From an uncultured Burkholderiales bacterium (GTDB lineage Bacteria > Pseudomonadota > Gammaproteobacteria > Burkholderiales > Burkholderiaceae_C): DNA of 64,000 bases. How positions within the stretch are numbered: the stretch's first letter is position 1; every line of letters begins with the position of its first letter. The translations under genes were made by a program, and so were the position numbers. Positions 45,675-55,042 of this stretch are shown here, piece by piece. A model generated the notes under the pieces. The model was not told where the DNA came from. It made no database searches and saw only the letters and a program-made list of their open reading frames with translations. The stretch lies in NCBI GenBank assembly GCA_903932865.1, contig CAIZHQ010000020.1, forward strand, positions 204,468-268,467. The letters run 5' to 3'.

Positions 45675-47015
45675 ATGACACACGTCAGCAAAAAACGGCC
45701 CAACATCATCTTCATCGTGGCCGATGACCTAGGCTTTGCGGATCTCGGCTGCTATGGCGGCCGCGACGCGAAGTTCGGCAAGGTATCGCCCGTGCTAGAC
45801 CAGTTGGCTGCAGGTGGTCTGAAGTTCACACAGGGTTATGCCAACTCGCCCGTGTGCTCCCCCACCCGCTTTGCGCTGATGACAGCCCGCTACCAGTACC
45901 GCCTTCGCGGCGGTGCCGACGAGCCGATCAGCAGTAAGAGCAAAGGCAGCACCGTGCTGGGCCTGCCGCCCGAGCACCCCACGCTGCCTTCCCTGCTCAA
46001 GGCCAGTGGCTACCGCACGGCGCTGATCGGCAAATGGCACCTGGGCTACCCACCCCACTTCAGCCCCATCAAATCCGGTTACGAAGAGTTCTTTGGCCCC
46101 ATGTCGGGCGGGGTGGATTACTTCACCCACGCCAGCAACAACGGCACGCACGACCTCTACAGCAATGAAGAAGAAAAGTACGAAGACGGATACCTGACCG
46201 ACCTGCTCTCGCAGCGTGCGGTCGACTACGTGAACCGCATGGCCCCGGGCGCTGAGCAGGGCACGCCTTTCTTTTTGAGCTTGCACTACACCGCGCCGCA
46301 CTGGCCATGGGAAACCCGTGAAGACCATGCGCTGGCCCAAGAGGTCAAAGACAACCTGTTCCACCTGCACGGCGGCAACATCCACACCTACCACCGCATG
46401 ATCCACCACATGGACGAAGGCATTGGCTGGGTGGTGGACGCGCTCAAAAAGACGGGGCAACTGGACAACACCCTGATCGTCTTCACCAGCGACAACGGCG
46501 GCGAGCGCTTTTCTGACAACTGGCCCTTGGTGGGCGGCAAGATGGACCTGACCGAAGGCGGCATCCGTGTGCCGTGGATCGCGCACTGGCCCGCCGTGAT
46601 TGCGCCGGGCGGCACCTCCACCCAGCACTGCATGACCATGGACTGGTCGGCCACCATGGTCGAGCTGGCAGGTGCCAAGGCCCATGAGGACTTGCCCTTT
46701 GACGGCGTGTCCATGCTGCCTGTACTGCGGGATGCCCAGCACCAGTTTGAGCGGCCGCTGTACTGGCGCATGAACCACCGGGGGCAACGCGCCCTGCGCA
46801 TGGGCGATTACAAATACCTGCGTGTAGACGGCCACGACTATTTGTTCAACATCCCGGCGGACGAACGCGAGCGGGCTAACTTGGCCAAGCACCAGCCTGA
46901 GAAACTTCAAGCTTTGCGTGCCGCTTGGGAAGCCTGGGACGCCACAGTGCCAGCCATCCCCGAAGACGCGGCGGTGAGCCTTGGCTACTCAAAAGCCGAT
47001 ATGCCGCAGAGATAA
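45675..47015 (+). CDS. Sulfatase (formylglycine-dependent arylsulfatase family)
   Basis: 446 aa. The C-x-P-x-R activation motif is SPVCSPTRFALMTARYQYR with Cys61 to be turned into formylglycine. Metal ligands are seen in FIVADDLGFADLG and FTSDNGGERFSDNWPLVGGK; IGKWHLGYP and the C-terminal YKYLRVDGHDYLFN are also family-typical. It has no signal peptide, so it is cytoplasmic, and a maturation enzyme must be encoded elsewhere. Its G+C looks higher than the tsa-like genes before it, a hint of separate origin. It would release sulfate from an aryl or alkyl ester. Confidence 0.92.
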   Translation: MTHVSKKRPNIIFIVADDLGFADLGCYGGRDAKFGKVSPVLDQLAAGGLKFTQGYANSPVCSPTRFALMTARYQYRLRGGADEPISSKSKGSTVLGLPPEHPTLPSLLKASGYRTALIGKWHLGYPPHFSPIKSGYEEFFGPMSGGVDYFTHASNNGTHDLYSNEEEKYEDGYLTDLLSQRAVDYVNRMAPGAEQGTPFFLSLHYTAPHWPWETREDHALAQEVKDNLFHLHGGNIHTYHRMIHHMDEGIGWVVDALKKTGQLDNTLIVFTSDNGGERFSDNWPLVGGKMDLTEGGIRVPWIAHWPAVIAPGGTSTQHCMTMDWSATMVELAGAKAHEDLPFDGVSMLPVLRDAQHQFERPLYWRMNHRGQRALRMGDYKYLRVDGHDYLFNIPADERERANLAKHQPEKLQALRAAWEAWDATVPAIPEDAAVSLGYSKADMPQR

Positions 47016-47018
47016 GTC

Positions 47019-47378
47019 ATGTCGGACCCATTGATGAGCGAAGAACATTTAGGAAAAGAGCCCGATTACCGTTTTTCTTTGGCCAATGAGCGAACCTTCT
47101 TGGCGTGGATACGCACTGCTTTGGCGTTGTTAGCCGGCGGTGTCTTGCTTTACCAGTACGGCACCCGGATCGAGCCGATTGGACTTCGCCTTGGTTTGTG
47201 CTCTGGACTCATCATGATGTCAGGTGCACTGTCACTCGGAGCCTATCTGCACTGGCGTCGATGTGATCATGCCATGCGGCACGACGCCCCGCTGCCTAAG
47301 TCTTTCTTGATTGTTTTGTTAGCGGCGGCAGTGATGGTTTTAGCGATGATTACTGCCGGATCTCTGGTGTTGCCGTGA
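47019..47378 (+). CDS. DUF202 (YidH-family) membrane protein, copy 1
   Basis: 119 aa. The family motif is FSLANERTFLAWIRTALALLAGGVLL (~18-43), then two more hydrophobic helices. It starts 3 nt after the sulfatase stop and overlaps the next DUF202 gene by 4 nt, so the three form a unit. Inner-membrane protein of unknown function. Confidence 0.88.
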   Translation: MSDPLMSEEHLGKEPDYRFSLANERTFLAWIRTALALLAGGVLLYQYGTRIEPIGLRLGLCSGLIMMSGALSLGAYLHWRRCDHAMRHDAPLPKSFLIVLLAAAVMVLAMITAGSLVLP

Positions 47379-47683
47379 ATCTCCCTCATGACGCCGGTTT
47401 ACAAGCCGAAAGAACAGCTTTGGCTTGGAAAAGAACAGCCTTGGTCATGATGGCGACCGTTCTTATCGTTTTACGACTGGGAATACAAAAAGAGCAAGTG
47501 TCGTTGTTGTTAGCTTGTGCGCTTCTTTCGCTATTTGCCGGAGCTTTCGCGCTGCTCGCCTACCTTAGATGGGAGCGTCTGATTGCAAAACGGTGCAATT
47601 CAAACTCTGGCTTGGCTGTTGGTGTTGCAAGCTTTTTAACCACTGTGGCTGCTTTGTTTGGATCTTTCACCCTTTTGGTGTGA
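47375..47683 (+). CDS. DUF202 membrane protein, copy 2
   Basis: 102 aa with a GTG start overlapping copy 1. N-terminus GLQAERTALAWKRTALVMMATVLIVLRLG, with helices around LLACALLSLFAGAFALLAYL and GVASFLTTVAALFGSFTLLV. Paired DUF202 proteins of this kind (YidG/YidH) often sit next to sulfatases; in E. coli yidG, yidH and the sulfatase gene yidJ are neighbours. Function unknown. Confidence 0.85.
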   Translation: MNLPHDAGLQAERTALAWKRTALVMMATVLIVLRLGIQKEQVSLLLACALLSLFAGAFALLAYLRWERLIAKRCNSNSGLAVGVASFLTTVAALFGSFTLLV

Positions 47684-47951
47684 CTGCGTTGAATTGCGGT
47701 CATCGGATGAGAGGTATGACGGGCTCTAGGCGGCCAATAGCAGTCAGCAGCATGGGCGCCTTGAAAATACGAAAATAATTGATTGATAAGTGAGTCAACA
47801 CGTGTTCGTGTCTCTGTATTGCCATCTGCATGCCAAATAATTTGATCTAATGACCGAGACCCTGATATCTCTTGCTTGTGCATGTTGATGCGCCTTCAAT
47901 CATTCACAAAAATCATCTTGATGCAGAGATGGAATTCAAGGACATACAGAG

Positions 47952-48635
47952 ATGGCTTCTCAAAATCTCGCAGCAATTGCACCAGATGAATACGACCTTT
48001 CACGTGAACTGACTCAACAACTTTTGGCTAAAGCTCGATTGAAACGATTTGCCAAGGGCGAAAGTCTTTTTCACCAAGGCTCGGCGCCCGACGCGGTCTA
48101 TTTTGTGAAGTCTGGTGCTGTACAGCTGAGCAATACGTCATCAACTGGCAGAGAAGCGGTTTTGGGTATCGCTGAGGCTGGCATGTGGTTTGGTGAATTG
48201 ACTCTGATCATTCAACAAGAACGCGTACACGACGCCAAAGCACTGGTCCCGACGGAGTTGATGGTGGTGTCTAAAACGCACTTCTTTGATGTGGTCAATG
48301 ACAACAAAGAATTTTTGAGCGAACTGCTGCACTTGGTGTGCCGACGCTACAAATGGGCCATTGAACGGATCGAAGCCACCATTCTTCGGCCCGTACCGGT
48401 TCGTTTGGCTGACCGTTTGCTGGCAGAACTTGACATGGCCCAACACACATCAGCAAGCCATCCGACCGAGCTCAATTTGTCACAAGAACAGCTCGGCCGC
48501 ATGTTAGGGGCCTCTAGGCAGACGGTCAACCGCTTGCTCAAGCAGTGGGAGTCGGAAAACATCCTCACATTGACCTACGGTCGCATCCGTTTGCGCAATC
48601 TGTCGGCATTGCGCCGGATCGTGACAGAGTCTTAA
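47952..48635 (+). CDS. Crp/Fnr-family transcriptional regulator
   Basis: 227 aa. The cyclic-nucleotide-binding-like domain at ~20-140 (LKRFAKGESLFHQGSAPDAVYFVKSGAVQLSN, GIAEAGMWFGEL) is followed by the dimer helix and a winged helix at ~165-225 (LNLSQEQLGRMLGASRQTVNRLLKQWESENILTL). There is no N-terminal Cys cluster, so it is not a classical FNR oxygen sensor. A gap of ~268 bp separates it from the DUF202 genes. It may control the sulfatase unit or the convergent Bug-SDR-BVMO genes. Confidence 0.92.
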   Translation: MASQNLAAIAPDEYDLSRELTQQLLAKARLKRFAKGESLFHQGSAPDAVYFVKSGAVQLSNTSSTGREAVLGIAEAGMWFGELTLIIQQERVHDAKALVPTELMVVSKTHFFDVVNDNKEFLSELLHLVCRRYKWAIERIEATILRPVPVRLADRLLAELDMAQHTSASHPTELNLSQEQLGRMLGASRQTVNRLLKQWESENILTLTYGRIRLRNLSALRRIVTES

Positions 48636-48766
48636 AGCGTAAACATCGGGGTGCTGGAAGCGCGCTGCCGAACCAGATGCTTACACCCTCCCAAAACGAG
48701 TTCCTGCCTTGATCTGCCACTTTTCATGCAACGATGCAGTGATGCATCATTGCATGAGCGGATTGA

Positions 48767-49753
48767 TCACTGCGTGATACGAATATTGGCGGCTTTTGTG
48801 ATGTCTGCGTAAATGGCTGCGTCGGCCTTGATCACCTGTGCAAACTCTTCAGGCGTACCACCACCAGGTGCCACCCCCATGGCTTTCAGGCGTGCCTGCA
48901 CGTCAGGCATTTGCAGGACGGCATTCACGTCTTTGCTGATCTTCTGTGCAATGGTGCTAGGCGTACCGGCTGGCAAGAAAAGCCCGTGCCAGCCCATAGG
49001 CTCAAATGATTTGTAACCCAGCTCCGTGAAAGTGGGGACACCCGACAACTCTGGAGGGCGTTGGGTGCCCGCAATGGCCAGAGGCCGCAGGTTTTTCATG
49101 TGCGGCAGTGCCGAAGGGATATCGATGAACGCGCTGGGCAGCTGATTGCCAATCAGGTTGGTGATCATCGGGGCCGAACCCTGGAAAGCCACATGCGTCA
49201 AATCCAGACCGGTTTGTTGCTTGAAAAGTTCGCCATTCAAATGCGCTGCGCTGCCGATGCCGTAGCTGCCATAGCTGCCTTGTGCAGTCTGCGATCGAGC
49301 CAGATCGATGAACTCCTTGAGTGTCTTGGCAGGCGAGCTGGCAGGGACGACGAAGATGTTGTTGGTCTTCAAGGTCGCAGTCACAGGCTGCAGGTCCTTC
49401 AATGGATCGTAGGGCAGCTTCTCCATCATCGATGGCTGCTGAATCAACACTGTGTTGTGGTACAGCAAGGTGTAGCCATCGGCCGCCGTTCTGACTACTT
49501 GCTGTGTGCCGATGATGCCTGACGCGCCGGGTTTATTGTCCACCACCACGGGCTGGCCCCAAGTCTGTTGCAACTTGTCTGCGATCATCCGAGCCACGGC
49601 GTCTGAACCACCGCCAGCGGGGTAAGGCAGCACGATTTTGACGGGCTTATTGGGATAAGTTGCTTGCGCGAATGTGGAGCCGGATGCGCAATACCCCAGG
49701 ACAGCGAGTGCAAGGGTTGCGACGTGTACAGAGCGGCGAGAAATTCGAATCAT
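48767..49753 (-). CDS. Bug/TctC-family periplasmic binding protein
   Basis: 328 aa. Signal peptide with core VATLALAVLGYCASGSTFAQA. Bug motifs are PVKIVLPYPAGGGSDAVARMIA, VVVDNKPGASGIIG and ADGYTLLYHN. It is downstream of the SDR and BVMO genes in the same direction (gap 45 bp), so it is the last gene of a three-gene unit starting at 52267. Fourth orphan Bug protein of the window. Confidence 0.92.
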   Translation of the reverse strand: MIRISRRSVHVATLALAVLGYCASGSTFAQATYPNKPVKIVLPYPAGGGSDAVARMIADKLQQTWGQPVVVDNKPGASGIIGTQQVVRTAADGYTLLYHNTVLIQQPSMMEKLPYDPLKDLQPVTATLKTNNIFVVPASSPAKTLKEFIDLARSQTAQGSYGSYGIGSAAHLNGELFKQQTGLDLTHVAFQGSAPMITNLIGNQLPSAFIDIPSALPHMKNLRPLAIAGTQRPPELSGVPTFTELGYKSFEPMGWHGLFLPAGTPSTIAQKISKDVNAVLQMPDVQARLKAMGVAPGGGTPEEFAQVIKADAAIYADITKAANIRITQ

Positions 49754-49798
49754 GGTTATGTCTCCTTGGTTGAGTATGTTGAAACAGGTCAGGGAAAT

Positions 49799-50713
49799 TC
49801 AAGTTTTGGCTTGCGCCGCCAGCATGCGATCACGTCGATCTTTCATCGCAGGAAACAGCTCGTACGGGAACTCTGGTGTGACTTGATTCAGGATGTTGTC
49901 CGAGCGCAGTTTGAACAAAGCAAGGCCTTCGGGACTCGGGAAGATGTAAAAACATCCTTGCTCTATGGACTTGAAGGTGATCTCTGCCACTTTTGTCGCA
50001 GTGATGTTCCCCTGAGCCACGGCCTGCTGCGCGGCCGCCAAAGATGCCATTTGCGCCTTGGTGGGTGGCTTTTCATTCAGAAGGTGAGTCGGCCTGTTGC
50101 GATCGGAGTTGCCAATCGCTGTAGGCACATAGGAGGGACAGAGCACAGCTGCCCTGACTTGAGGAGATACCAGCTGCAAGTCATAGTGCAGGCACTCCGA
50201 CAGCGCAACGACCGCATGCTTGGAGACGCTGTAGATGCCCATGCCCGGGCCTGCCAGGATGCCCGCCAAAGAAGCCGTGTTGACCACACAGCCCTCGTAG
50301 GCTTTGTCTGAGGCTGCTGCTGCCAGCATTTTGGGTGTGAAGCTGCGCACCCCATTGACCACGCCTTTGAGGTTGATGCCCAGCAGCCAATCCCAGTCTT
50401 TTTCAGTGCTTTCCCAAACCGGGCCTGACGATGTCACCCCTGCGTTGTTGAAGACCAAGTGGATGGCGCCGTAATGGATTTCAATTTTGTCGGCAACGGT
50501 TTGTATCGCTGCAGCATCCGAGACGTCGGCGGTGATGCCTACCGCTTCGGCGCCCATCTGGCGCAATTCATCCACAGATTGGGCCAAGGCATCGCTTTGG
50601 ATGTCGAGCAAAGCCAATTTCATGCCGCGCTTGGCGGCGGCCATGGCCAATGCTTTGCCAATGCCCGAGCCACCGCCCGTGATGACGGCCACTTTTCCGG
50701 TGAAGTTTTTCAT
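49799..50713 (-). CDS. SDR-family oxidoreductase
   Basis: 304 aa. TGGGSGIGKAL, LLDIQ (NAD preference), NNAG, catalytic NTASLAG, and YSVSKHAVVAL (Tyr/Lys). The C-terminus is extended by ~50 residues relative to core SDRs (FYIFPSPEGLALFKLRSDNIL), as in hydroxysteroid or retinol dehydrogenase-like groups. It lies between the BVMO and Bug genes, so it probably makes the ketone for the BVMO. This mirrors the SDR/BVMO/Bug combination of island I, but the SDRs are not close copies. Confidence 0.9.
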   Translation of the reverse strand: MKNFTGKVAVITGGGSGIGKALAMAAAKRGMKLALLDIQSDALAQSVDELRQMGAEAVGITADVSDAAAIQTVADKIEIHYGAIHLVFNNAGVTSSGPVWESTEKDWDWLLGINLKGVVNGVRSFTPKMLAAAASDKAYEGCVVNTASLAGILAGPGMGIYSVSKHAVVALSECLHYDLQLVSPQVRAAVLCPSYVPTAIGNSDRNRPTHLLNEKPPTKAQMASLAAAQQAVAQGNITATKVAEITFKSIEQGCFYIFPSPEGLALFKLRSDNILNQVTPEFPYELFPAMKDRRDRMLAAQAKT

Positions 50714-50737
50714 GGTTGATTTCCGAAGTGAGGTTGA

Positions 50738-52267
50738 TCAAGCGTTCTGTGCGTGTTGGCCTGCAGCCGCGTACACAAAAATCTCATCCGAAAAGTCCAC
50801 GTTCGGGAGGACTTCGCTTTCATACAAGTAATCCTGGCTGTGCTGCCATTCCGGCTTGCTGCCGCGTTTGGGCATGCGGTCAACGCCGCGCAAGACATAA
50901 CCGGCGTTCATGTCCTGCAGATCGGTCCACGGGAGCAGTTGCATGTCGGTGTCTTCTGCACGGATGGACGGTTTGACGCTGGCCAAATGGTGCTCTTGCA
51001 TGTGATGCAACAACTTGCAGACAAATTGGGCAATGAGTTCGGCGCGCAAGGTCCAGCTGTAGCGCCCATAACCGTAAACCCATGCCATGTTGGGAACGCC
51101 TGTGAACATGATCCCTCGGTAGCTCACCGTCTTAGCAAAGTTGACAGATTGGCCATCTACCGAAAACGGAATTTCACCCATCACAGACAACTCAAAACCC
51201 GTGGCAGTGACAACAACATCACAATCGACGCGCTCACCACTTTTCAGCTGGATACCCTTCTCATCGAAATGCTCGATATGGTCGGTGACCACCGAGGCCT
51301 GGCCTGAGCTGAAGGCCTTGAACAAGTCACCGTCAGGCACAAAAGCCACCCTTTGCTGAAATGGTCTGTAGGGCGGGGTGAAATGTTTATCGACATCAAA
51401 GCCTTCAGGCAGGCAAGCCTTGACACCTGCAATCAGGTGTTTCTTCATCACATCGGGATGGCTTTTGGCTTTCTCAATGATGTCGGCCCGTTCGCGAACC
51501 ACTTTTCGGCGCATGATTTCGTGAATCCATGCTTCATCAATGCCCAGACTGCGCAACTCTTCGGCCAGTGCATCGCTGTTGCGGCCCGTTGCAAAGTAAG
51601 TCGGCGTTCTTTGGAGCATGGTGACATGCGCGCATTGCCCGGCCATGGCCGGGATCAGTGTGGCCGCTGTCGCGCCAGAGCCAATGACGGTGACGCGTTT
51701 GCCCGTGAGATCCAAGTCCTCTGGCCAGTTCTGCGGGTGAATCACCTGGCCCTTGAACCGGTCCATCCCCGGCCATGCGGGCGTATAGCCATGGCTGTGG
51801 CGATAGTAGCCTTGGCACATCCAGAGAAAATTCGTCTGGATGTTTATCCGCCTCTGGCCTTCAGCGGTCTCGACCTCCAAAGACCAAGTGTTCGATGTGC
51901 TTGACCAATTGGCAGAACGAACGCGGTGCTTGTAACGGATGTGGGGTGCCAGATTGGCGTCCGCGATCACGGAGCCCAAGTAATCCAGAATCTGCTGCCG
52001 GGTCGCAATCGGATTGCCGATCCACGGTTTGAACCCATAGCCGAATGTGAAGAGGTCACTGTCTGAGCGGGTACCTGGATACTTGTGAATTTGCCAGGTG
52101 CCACCGAATGTTTCCAGTGACTCCAAAATCAGAAATCGCTTCTCGGGAAATGCCTGGCGTAAAGCATGAGCACTGCAAATGCCAGATATACCGGCACCGA
52201 CAATGACCACATCGTATGGCTCTACGTCCTTATCTGATTCTTTGTTATCGGGGGTGTTTTCAATCAT
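50738..52267 (-). CDS. Baeyer-Villiger-type flavin monooxygenase, copy 2
   Basis: 509 aa. FAD motif VIVGAGISGICSAHALRQ, fingerprint FKGQVIHPQNWP, NADP motif VTVIGSGATAATLIPAM. Long stretches (SDSDLFTFGYGFKPW, LQRTPTYFATGRN, VVTATGFELSVMGEI) closely follow the copy at 27632, so the two are paralogues with perhaps 55-60% identity by eye. It is the first gene of a BVMO-SDR-Bug unit. Substrate ketone unknown. Confidence 0.92.
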   Translation of the reverse strand: MIENTPDNKESDKDVEPYDVVIVGAGISGICSAHALRQAFPEKRFLILESLETFGGTWQIHKYPGTRSDSDLFTFGYGFKPWIGNPIATRQQILDYLGSVIADANLAPHIRYKHRVRSANWSSTSNTWSLEVETAEGQRRINIQTNFLWMCQGYYRHSHGYTPAWPGMDRFKGQVIHPQNWPEDLDLTGKRVTVIGSGATAATLIPAMAGQCAHVTMLQRTPTYFATGRNSDALAEELRSLGIDEAWIHEIMRRKVVRERADIIEKAKSHPDVMKKHLIAGVKACLPEGFDVDKHFTPPYRPFQQRVAFVPDGDLFKAFSSGQASVVTDHIEHFDEKGIQLKSGERVDCDVVVTATGFELSVMGEIPFSVDGQSVNFAKTVSYRGIMFTGVPNMAWVYGYGRYSWTLRAELIAQFVCKLLHHMQEHHLASVKPSIRAEDTDMQLLPWTDLQDMNAGYVLRGVDRMPKRGSKPEWQHSQDYLYESEVLPNVDFSDEIFVYAAAGQHAQNA

Positions 52268-52644
52268 GCTGCGAACCTTGCTGAAGTACAGCTTTTGCTG
52301 TGACTTCAGTTTGGTGGCAAGGGCATGGGTAAGACTGTCGTGTTTGAGCAGTCTGAGGATTTACGGTGGCGTTTAATTGGACCTCATAGATCAATCGAAT
52401 CGAACGGTGCTTCCTCTAACAGGCCGTACTGCCATGTTCACGTGACCATTCGCCATCGATGAAATGACAACTCTGAAAAAATAGCTGAATGACTGCTTTG
52501 GGTCGGCTGCTGTCGGTGAATAACCCACTACGGCAGTCCGCTCACAGCCTCATCCCGGTGGGCTGAAGTGGAGCGTGAGCGGCCGGTCTAGATGGCATGC
52601 CTTGAACACTGTTCGACTTGCTCTGCGTTTTAAAGGTAACCAAT
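52268..52644. other. Intergenic region with a dispersed-repeat-like block
   Basis: 377 bp without a credible gene. 52490-52585 (GACTGCTTTGGGTCGGCTGC... CACAGCCTCATCCCGGTGGG...) looks like an intergenic repeat I remember from Comamonadaceae genomes, including its GCGGCCGG end. The start of the region should hold the promoter of the BVMO unit; no clear boxes were recognised. Confidence 0.45.
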
Positions 52645-53547
52645 CTACAGAGAAGCCCACGGCGCCTCTCTCAGCCGGGCATCAAGAAACTCGACCAAGG
52701 CGCGCACCTTGGGCAATACGAATTTGCGCGTGGGATAAACCGCGTAAATCCCTAAAGTCACCGCCTGAAACTGCGGAAGGATCTCCACCAGTTCACCCCG
52801 ACGCAGTTCCTCGGCAATCAAAAATGTGGGCTGCATCTGGATGCCTGCCCCTTGAATGCAGGCTGCAATGCAACTGTCGCCGTTGTTGGACCACAGGCGA
52901 GGTCGAACCTTCACGCTCACAGGGCCATCGGGTCCATCAAAATGCCATTGATCGCCCGTAGCCAGCAGGCTGTAGCCCAGCACATCGTGCGCAGCCAAAT
53001 CCCTTGGGTGCAGTGGCGTGCCTTTGCGCTGCAGGTAATCTGGCGCAGCGCACAGCACCAACCGCGTGGCCACGATTTGCCTGGAGATCAGACTCGAATC
53101 TGCGAGGCGGGCGATGCGGATGGCCATGTCAAAGCCCTCGTCCACCAGATCGATGACACGGTCGGCCAGCTGCACATCCAGCTTCAATTGCGGGTGCAAA
53201 GCCAGAAACTCCGGCCAGAGTGGCGCCAAGTGGCGAATGCCGAAGCTGACTGGCACGCTCACCTTGAGCAGGCCGCTGACGCTGAGGCTGCGTGTGGAAA
53301 TCTCAGCCTCGGACGCCTCGATGCTCGACAGGATGTCCCGGCAGCGGCTCAGGAACACCTCTCCCTCGGGGGTCAAAGAGAGCCTGCGCGTAGTGCGGTG
53401 CAAAAGCCGCACGCCCAAGCGCTGCTCCAGCTCCGACACGTAGCGCGAGACAGCTGCTTTGGACATGCCCAGACTGTCCGCAGCTGCCACAAAACTGGAA
53501 GCCTCCACCACGGCGGTGAAGACACGCATTTCCTGATACTTGTCCAT
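52645..53547 (-). CDS. LysR-family regulator
   Basis: 300 aa. HTH at ~5-60 (MRVFTAVVEASSFVAAADSLGMSKAAVSRYVSELEQRLGVRLLHRTTRRLSLT), effector domain from ~90 (GLLKVSVPVSFGIRHLAPLWPEFLALHPQLKLDVQLADR). It is of the large subgroup with GI-R-HLAPLWP-like starts. It is divergent from DoxX (114 bp), which it most likely controls together with the dioxygenase. It is co-directional with, but ~377 bp from, the BVMO unit. Confidence 0.92.
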   Translation of the reverse strand: MDKYQEMRVFTAVVEASSFVAAADSLGMSKAAVSRYVSELEQRLGVRLLHRTTRRLSLTPEGEVFLSRCRDILSSIEASEAEISTRSLSVSGLLKVSVPVSFGIRHLAPLWPEFLALHPQLKLDVQLADRVIDLVDEGFDMAIRIARLADSSLISRQIVATRLVLCAAPDYLQRKGTPLHPRDLAAHDVLGYSLLATGDQWHFDGPDGPVSVKVRPRLWSNNGDSCIAACIQGAGIQMQPTFLIAEELRRGELVEILPQFQAVTLGIYAVYPTRKFVLPKVRALVEFLDARLREAPWASL

Positions 53548-53661
53548 TGTTCCGATATTCTAAACAGTCGGTTCCGCTATGGATTGTTTATCTTTGTTAG
53601 ATGAGCCAATAAAGTTGAGTCCATGCCCGCAGTGTGGGTCTAACCCCTGAAAGGATTCGCG

Positions 53662-54147
53662 ATGTCAACTTCAATCAACGCTCTCAAACTCGAGGATGCT
53701 TCCGGCACATCCGTCATCCAGCGCGTGCTGACCACCAAAGCCAGCTTGGCACCACTGGCACTGCGTATCCCTGTCGGCATCATCTTTGCCGCGCACGGTG
53801 CACAAAAACTCTTTGGTGCGTTTGGCGGCTATGGCCTGGAAGGCACCGGCCAGTTCTTCGAATCAATTGGCTTGACCCCCGGTTATCTGATGGCTTTGCT
53901 GGCTGGCGGCGCCGAGTTTTTGGGTGGCTTGGCTTTGATCCTGGGCTTGCTGGTGCGTCCGTCGGCATTGGTGCTGGCCTTCACCATGCTGATCGCCATC
54001 GTCACAGTTCACTTGGACAAGGGCTTGTTCATGGCCAACAACGGCTATGAATTTGGTCTGGCTCTGTTGGCCATCAGCGTTGCACTGGTCTTCTCGGGTG
54101 CGGGCAGTTTCTCAGTTGATCGGACCCTTAGCCGTTCGTCCAAATAA
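53662..54147 (+). CDS. DoxX-family membrane protein
   Basis: 161 aa with four hydrophobic helices. Family motif PLALRIPVGIIFAAHGAQKLFGAFGGYGLEGTGQFFESIGL, then AGGAEFLGGLALILGLLVRPSAL. AAAGGA lies before the ATG. DoxX proteins are small membrane proteins linked to redox and thiol stress in several bacteria. It is followed 50 nt later by a DODA-type dioxygenase, a common pairing in Proteobacteria. Confidence 0.9.
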   Translation: MSTSINALKLEDASGTSVIQRVLTTKASLAPLALRIPVGIIFAAHGAQKLFGAFGGYGLEGTGQFFESIGLTPGYLMALLAGGAEFLGGLALILGLLVRPSALVLAFTMLIAIVTVHLDKGLFMANNGYEFGLALLAISVALVFSGAGSFSVDRTLSRSSK

Positions 54148-54197
54148 TTGCGCACGTCGCTCACAAGCCTCTTGCCCTGTATCTTTTGGAGATCCAC

Positions 54198-55010
54198 ATG
54201 ACCCGCTGGCCATCCTTGTTCGTCTCACACGGCGCACCGACCTACGCCATCGAGCCCGGTCTGGCCGGTGCGCAGCTAGGAGCGCTGGGACGCTTGCTCG
54301 GCAAACCCCGCGCGATTGTGGTGGTCTCGCCGCACTGGATGACCTCGGGACTCGAGATCTCCGCCACCGAACGTCCCCAGACGGTGCACGACTTTGGTGG
54401 TTTCCCCCGTGCACTGTATGACCTGCAGTATGCGGCACCAGGTTCACGCGCGCTGGCCCTGCAGATCCAGCAGCAACTGGCCAACAGTGGCATGCCAGCT
54501 CATCTAGATGTTCTTCGCGGTCTGGACCATGGCGCGTGGGTGCCTCTGCTGCATCTGTACCCCGATGCGAACGTGCCAACCTTGCAGGTGTCCTTGCCCT
54601 ACGATGCCAATCCGAGCAGTGCTTTTGCGCTGGGTCAGGCTTTGGCACCTTTGGCAGATGATGGGGTCCTGATCATCGGATCGGGCAGCCTCACCCACAA
54701 TCTTTACGAGGTCCGCATGAGCGCATCGGAGGGGGATGCTGCTGCCTATGCACAGGAGTTCTCGGCCTGGATTCGTCAGGCGGTGGCAGCGGGTGACCTA
54801 GCCCGTTTGCGCCAGGCGCTGGATTTGGCACCGCATGCTGCCCGCGCCCACCCGACCACCGAGCATTTCCTGCCTTTGCTTGTGGCGGCTGGGGCTGCGC
54901 TGGAGCACACAGCCGTGACGGTACTCAACGGTGGCATTCGCCACGGTGTTTTGGCGATGGAGTCGTATGTGTTGGGGCAGGCTTTAGACCTTGAATTGGG
55001 GAAACCCTAG
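54198..55010 (+). CDS. DODA-type extradiol ring-cleavage dioxygenase family protein (YgiD-like)
   Basis: 270 aa from ATG 54198, with TTTGGAG upstream; the track start is 12 nt earlier without support. Class III extradiol/LigB-like fold: FVSHGAPTYAIEPG (His near residue 10), VVVSPHWMT (His ~47), and GLDHGAWVPLLHLYPDANVPTLQ. The end LGQALDLELGK is family-typical. It belongs to the 4,5-DOPA dioxygenase group, Zn/Fe-dependent, acting on catechol-like substrates. It may be a detoxification rather than a catabolic enzyme. Confidence 0.88.
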   Translation: MTRWPSLFVSHGAPTYAIEPGLAGAQLGALGRLLGKPRAIVVVSPHWMTSGLEISATERPQTVHDFGGFPRALYDLQYAAPGSRALALQIQQQLANSGMPAHLDVLRGLDHGAWVPLLHLYPDANVPTLQVSLPYDANPSSAFALGQALAPLADDGVLIIGSGSLTHNLYEVRMSASEGDAAAYAQEFSAWIRQAVAAGDLARLRQALDLAPHAARAHPTTEHFLPLLVAAGAALEHTAVTVLNGGIRHGVLAMESYVLGQALDLELGKP

Positions 55011-55042
55011 TCTCCGCCAAACCTGAATTTTTACAGCATCCT

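Noticed and set aside
45795-46910. 371-aa minus-strand ORF
   Set aside because: Antisense shadow of the sulfatase gene in high-G+C sequence; low-complexity Val/His/Gln-rich translation with no family.
47560-47883. 107-aa minus-strand ORF between DUF202 and Crp/Fnr genes
   Set aside because: Overlaps the DUF202 gene, has no recognisable family and no ribosome site; it may include an old remnant, but I cannot support it.
47700-48780. FNR/Crp binding boxes around the Crp/Fnr gene
   Set aside because: TTGAT-like pieces near 47780 and 48765 have the wrong spacing for the consensus.
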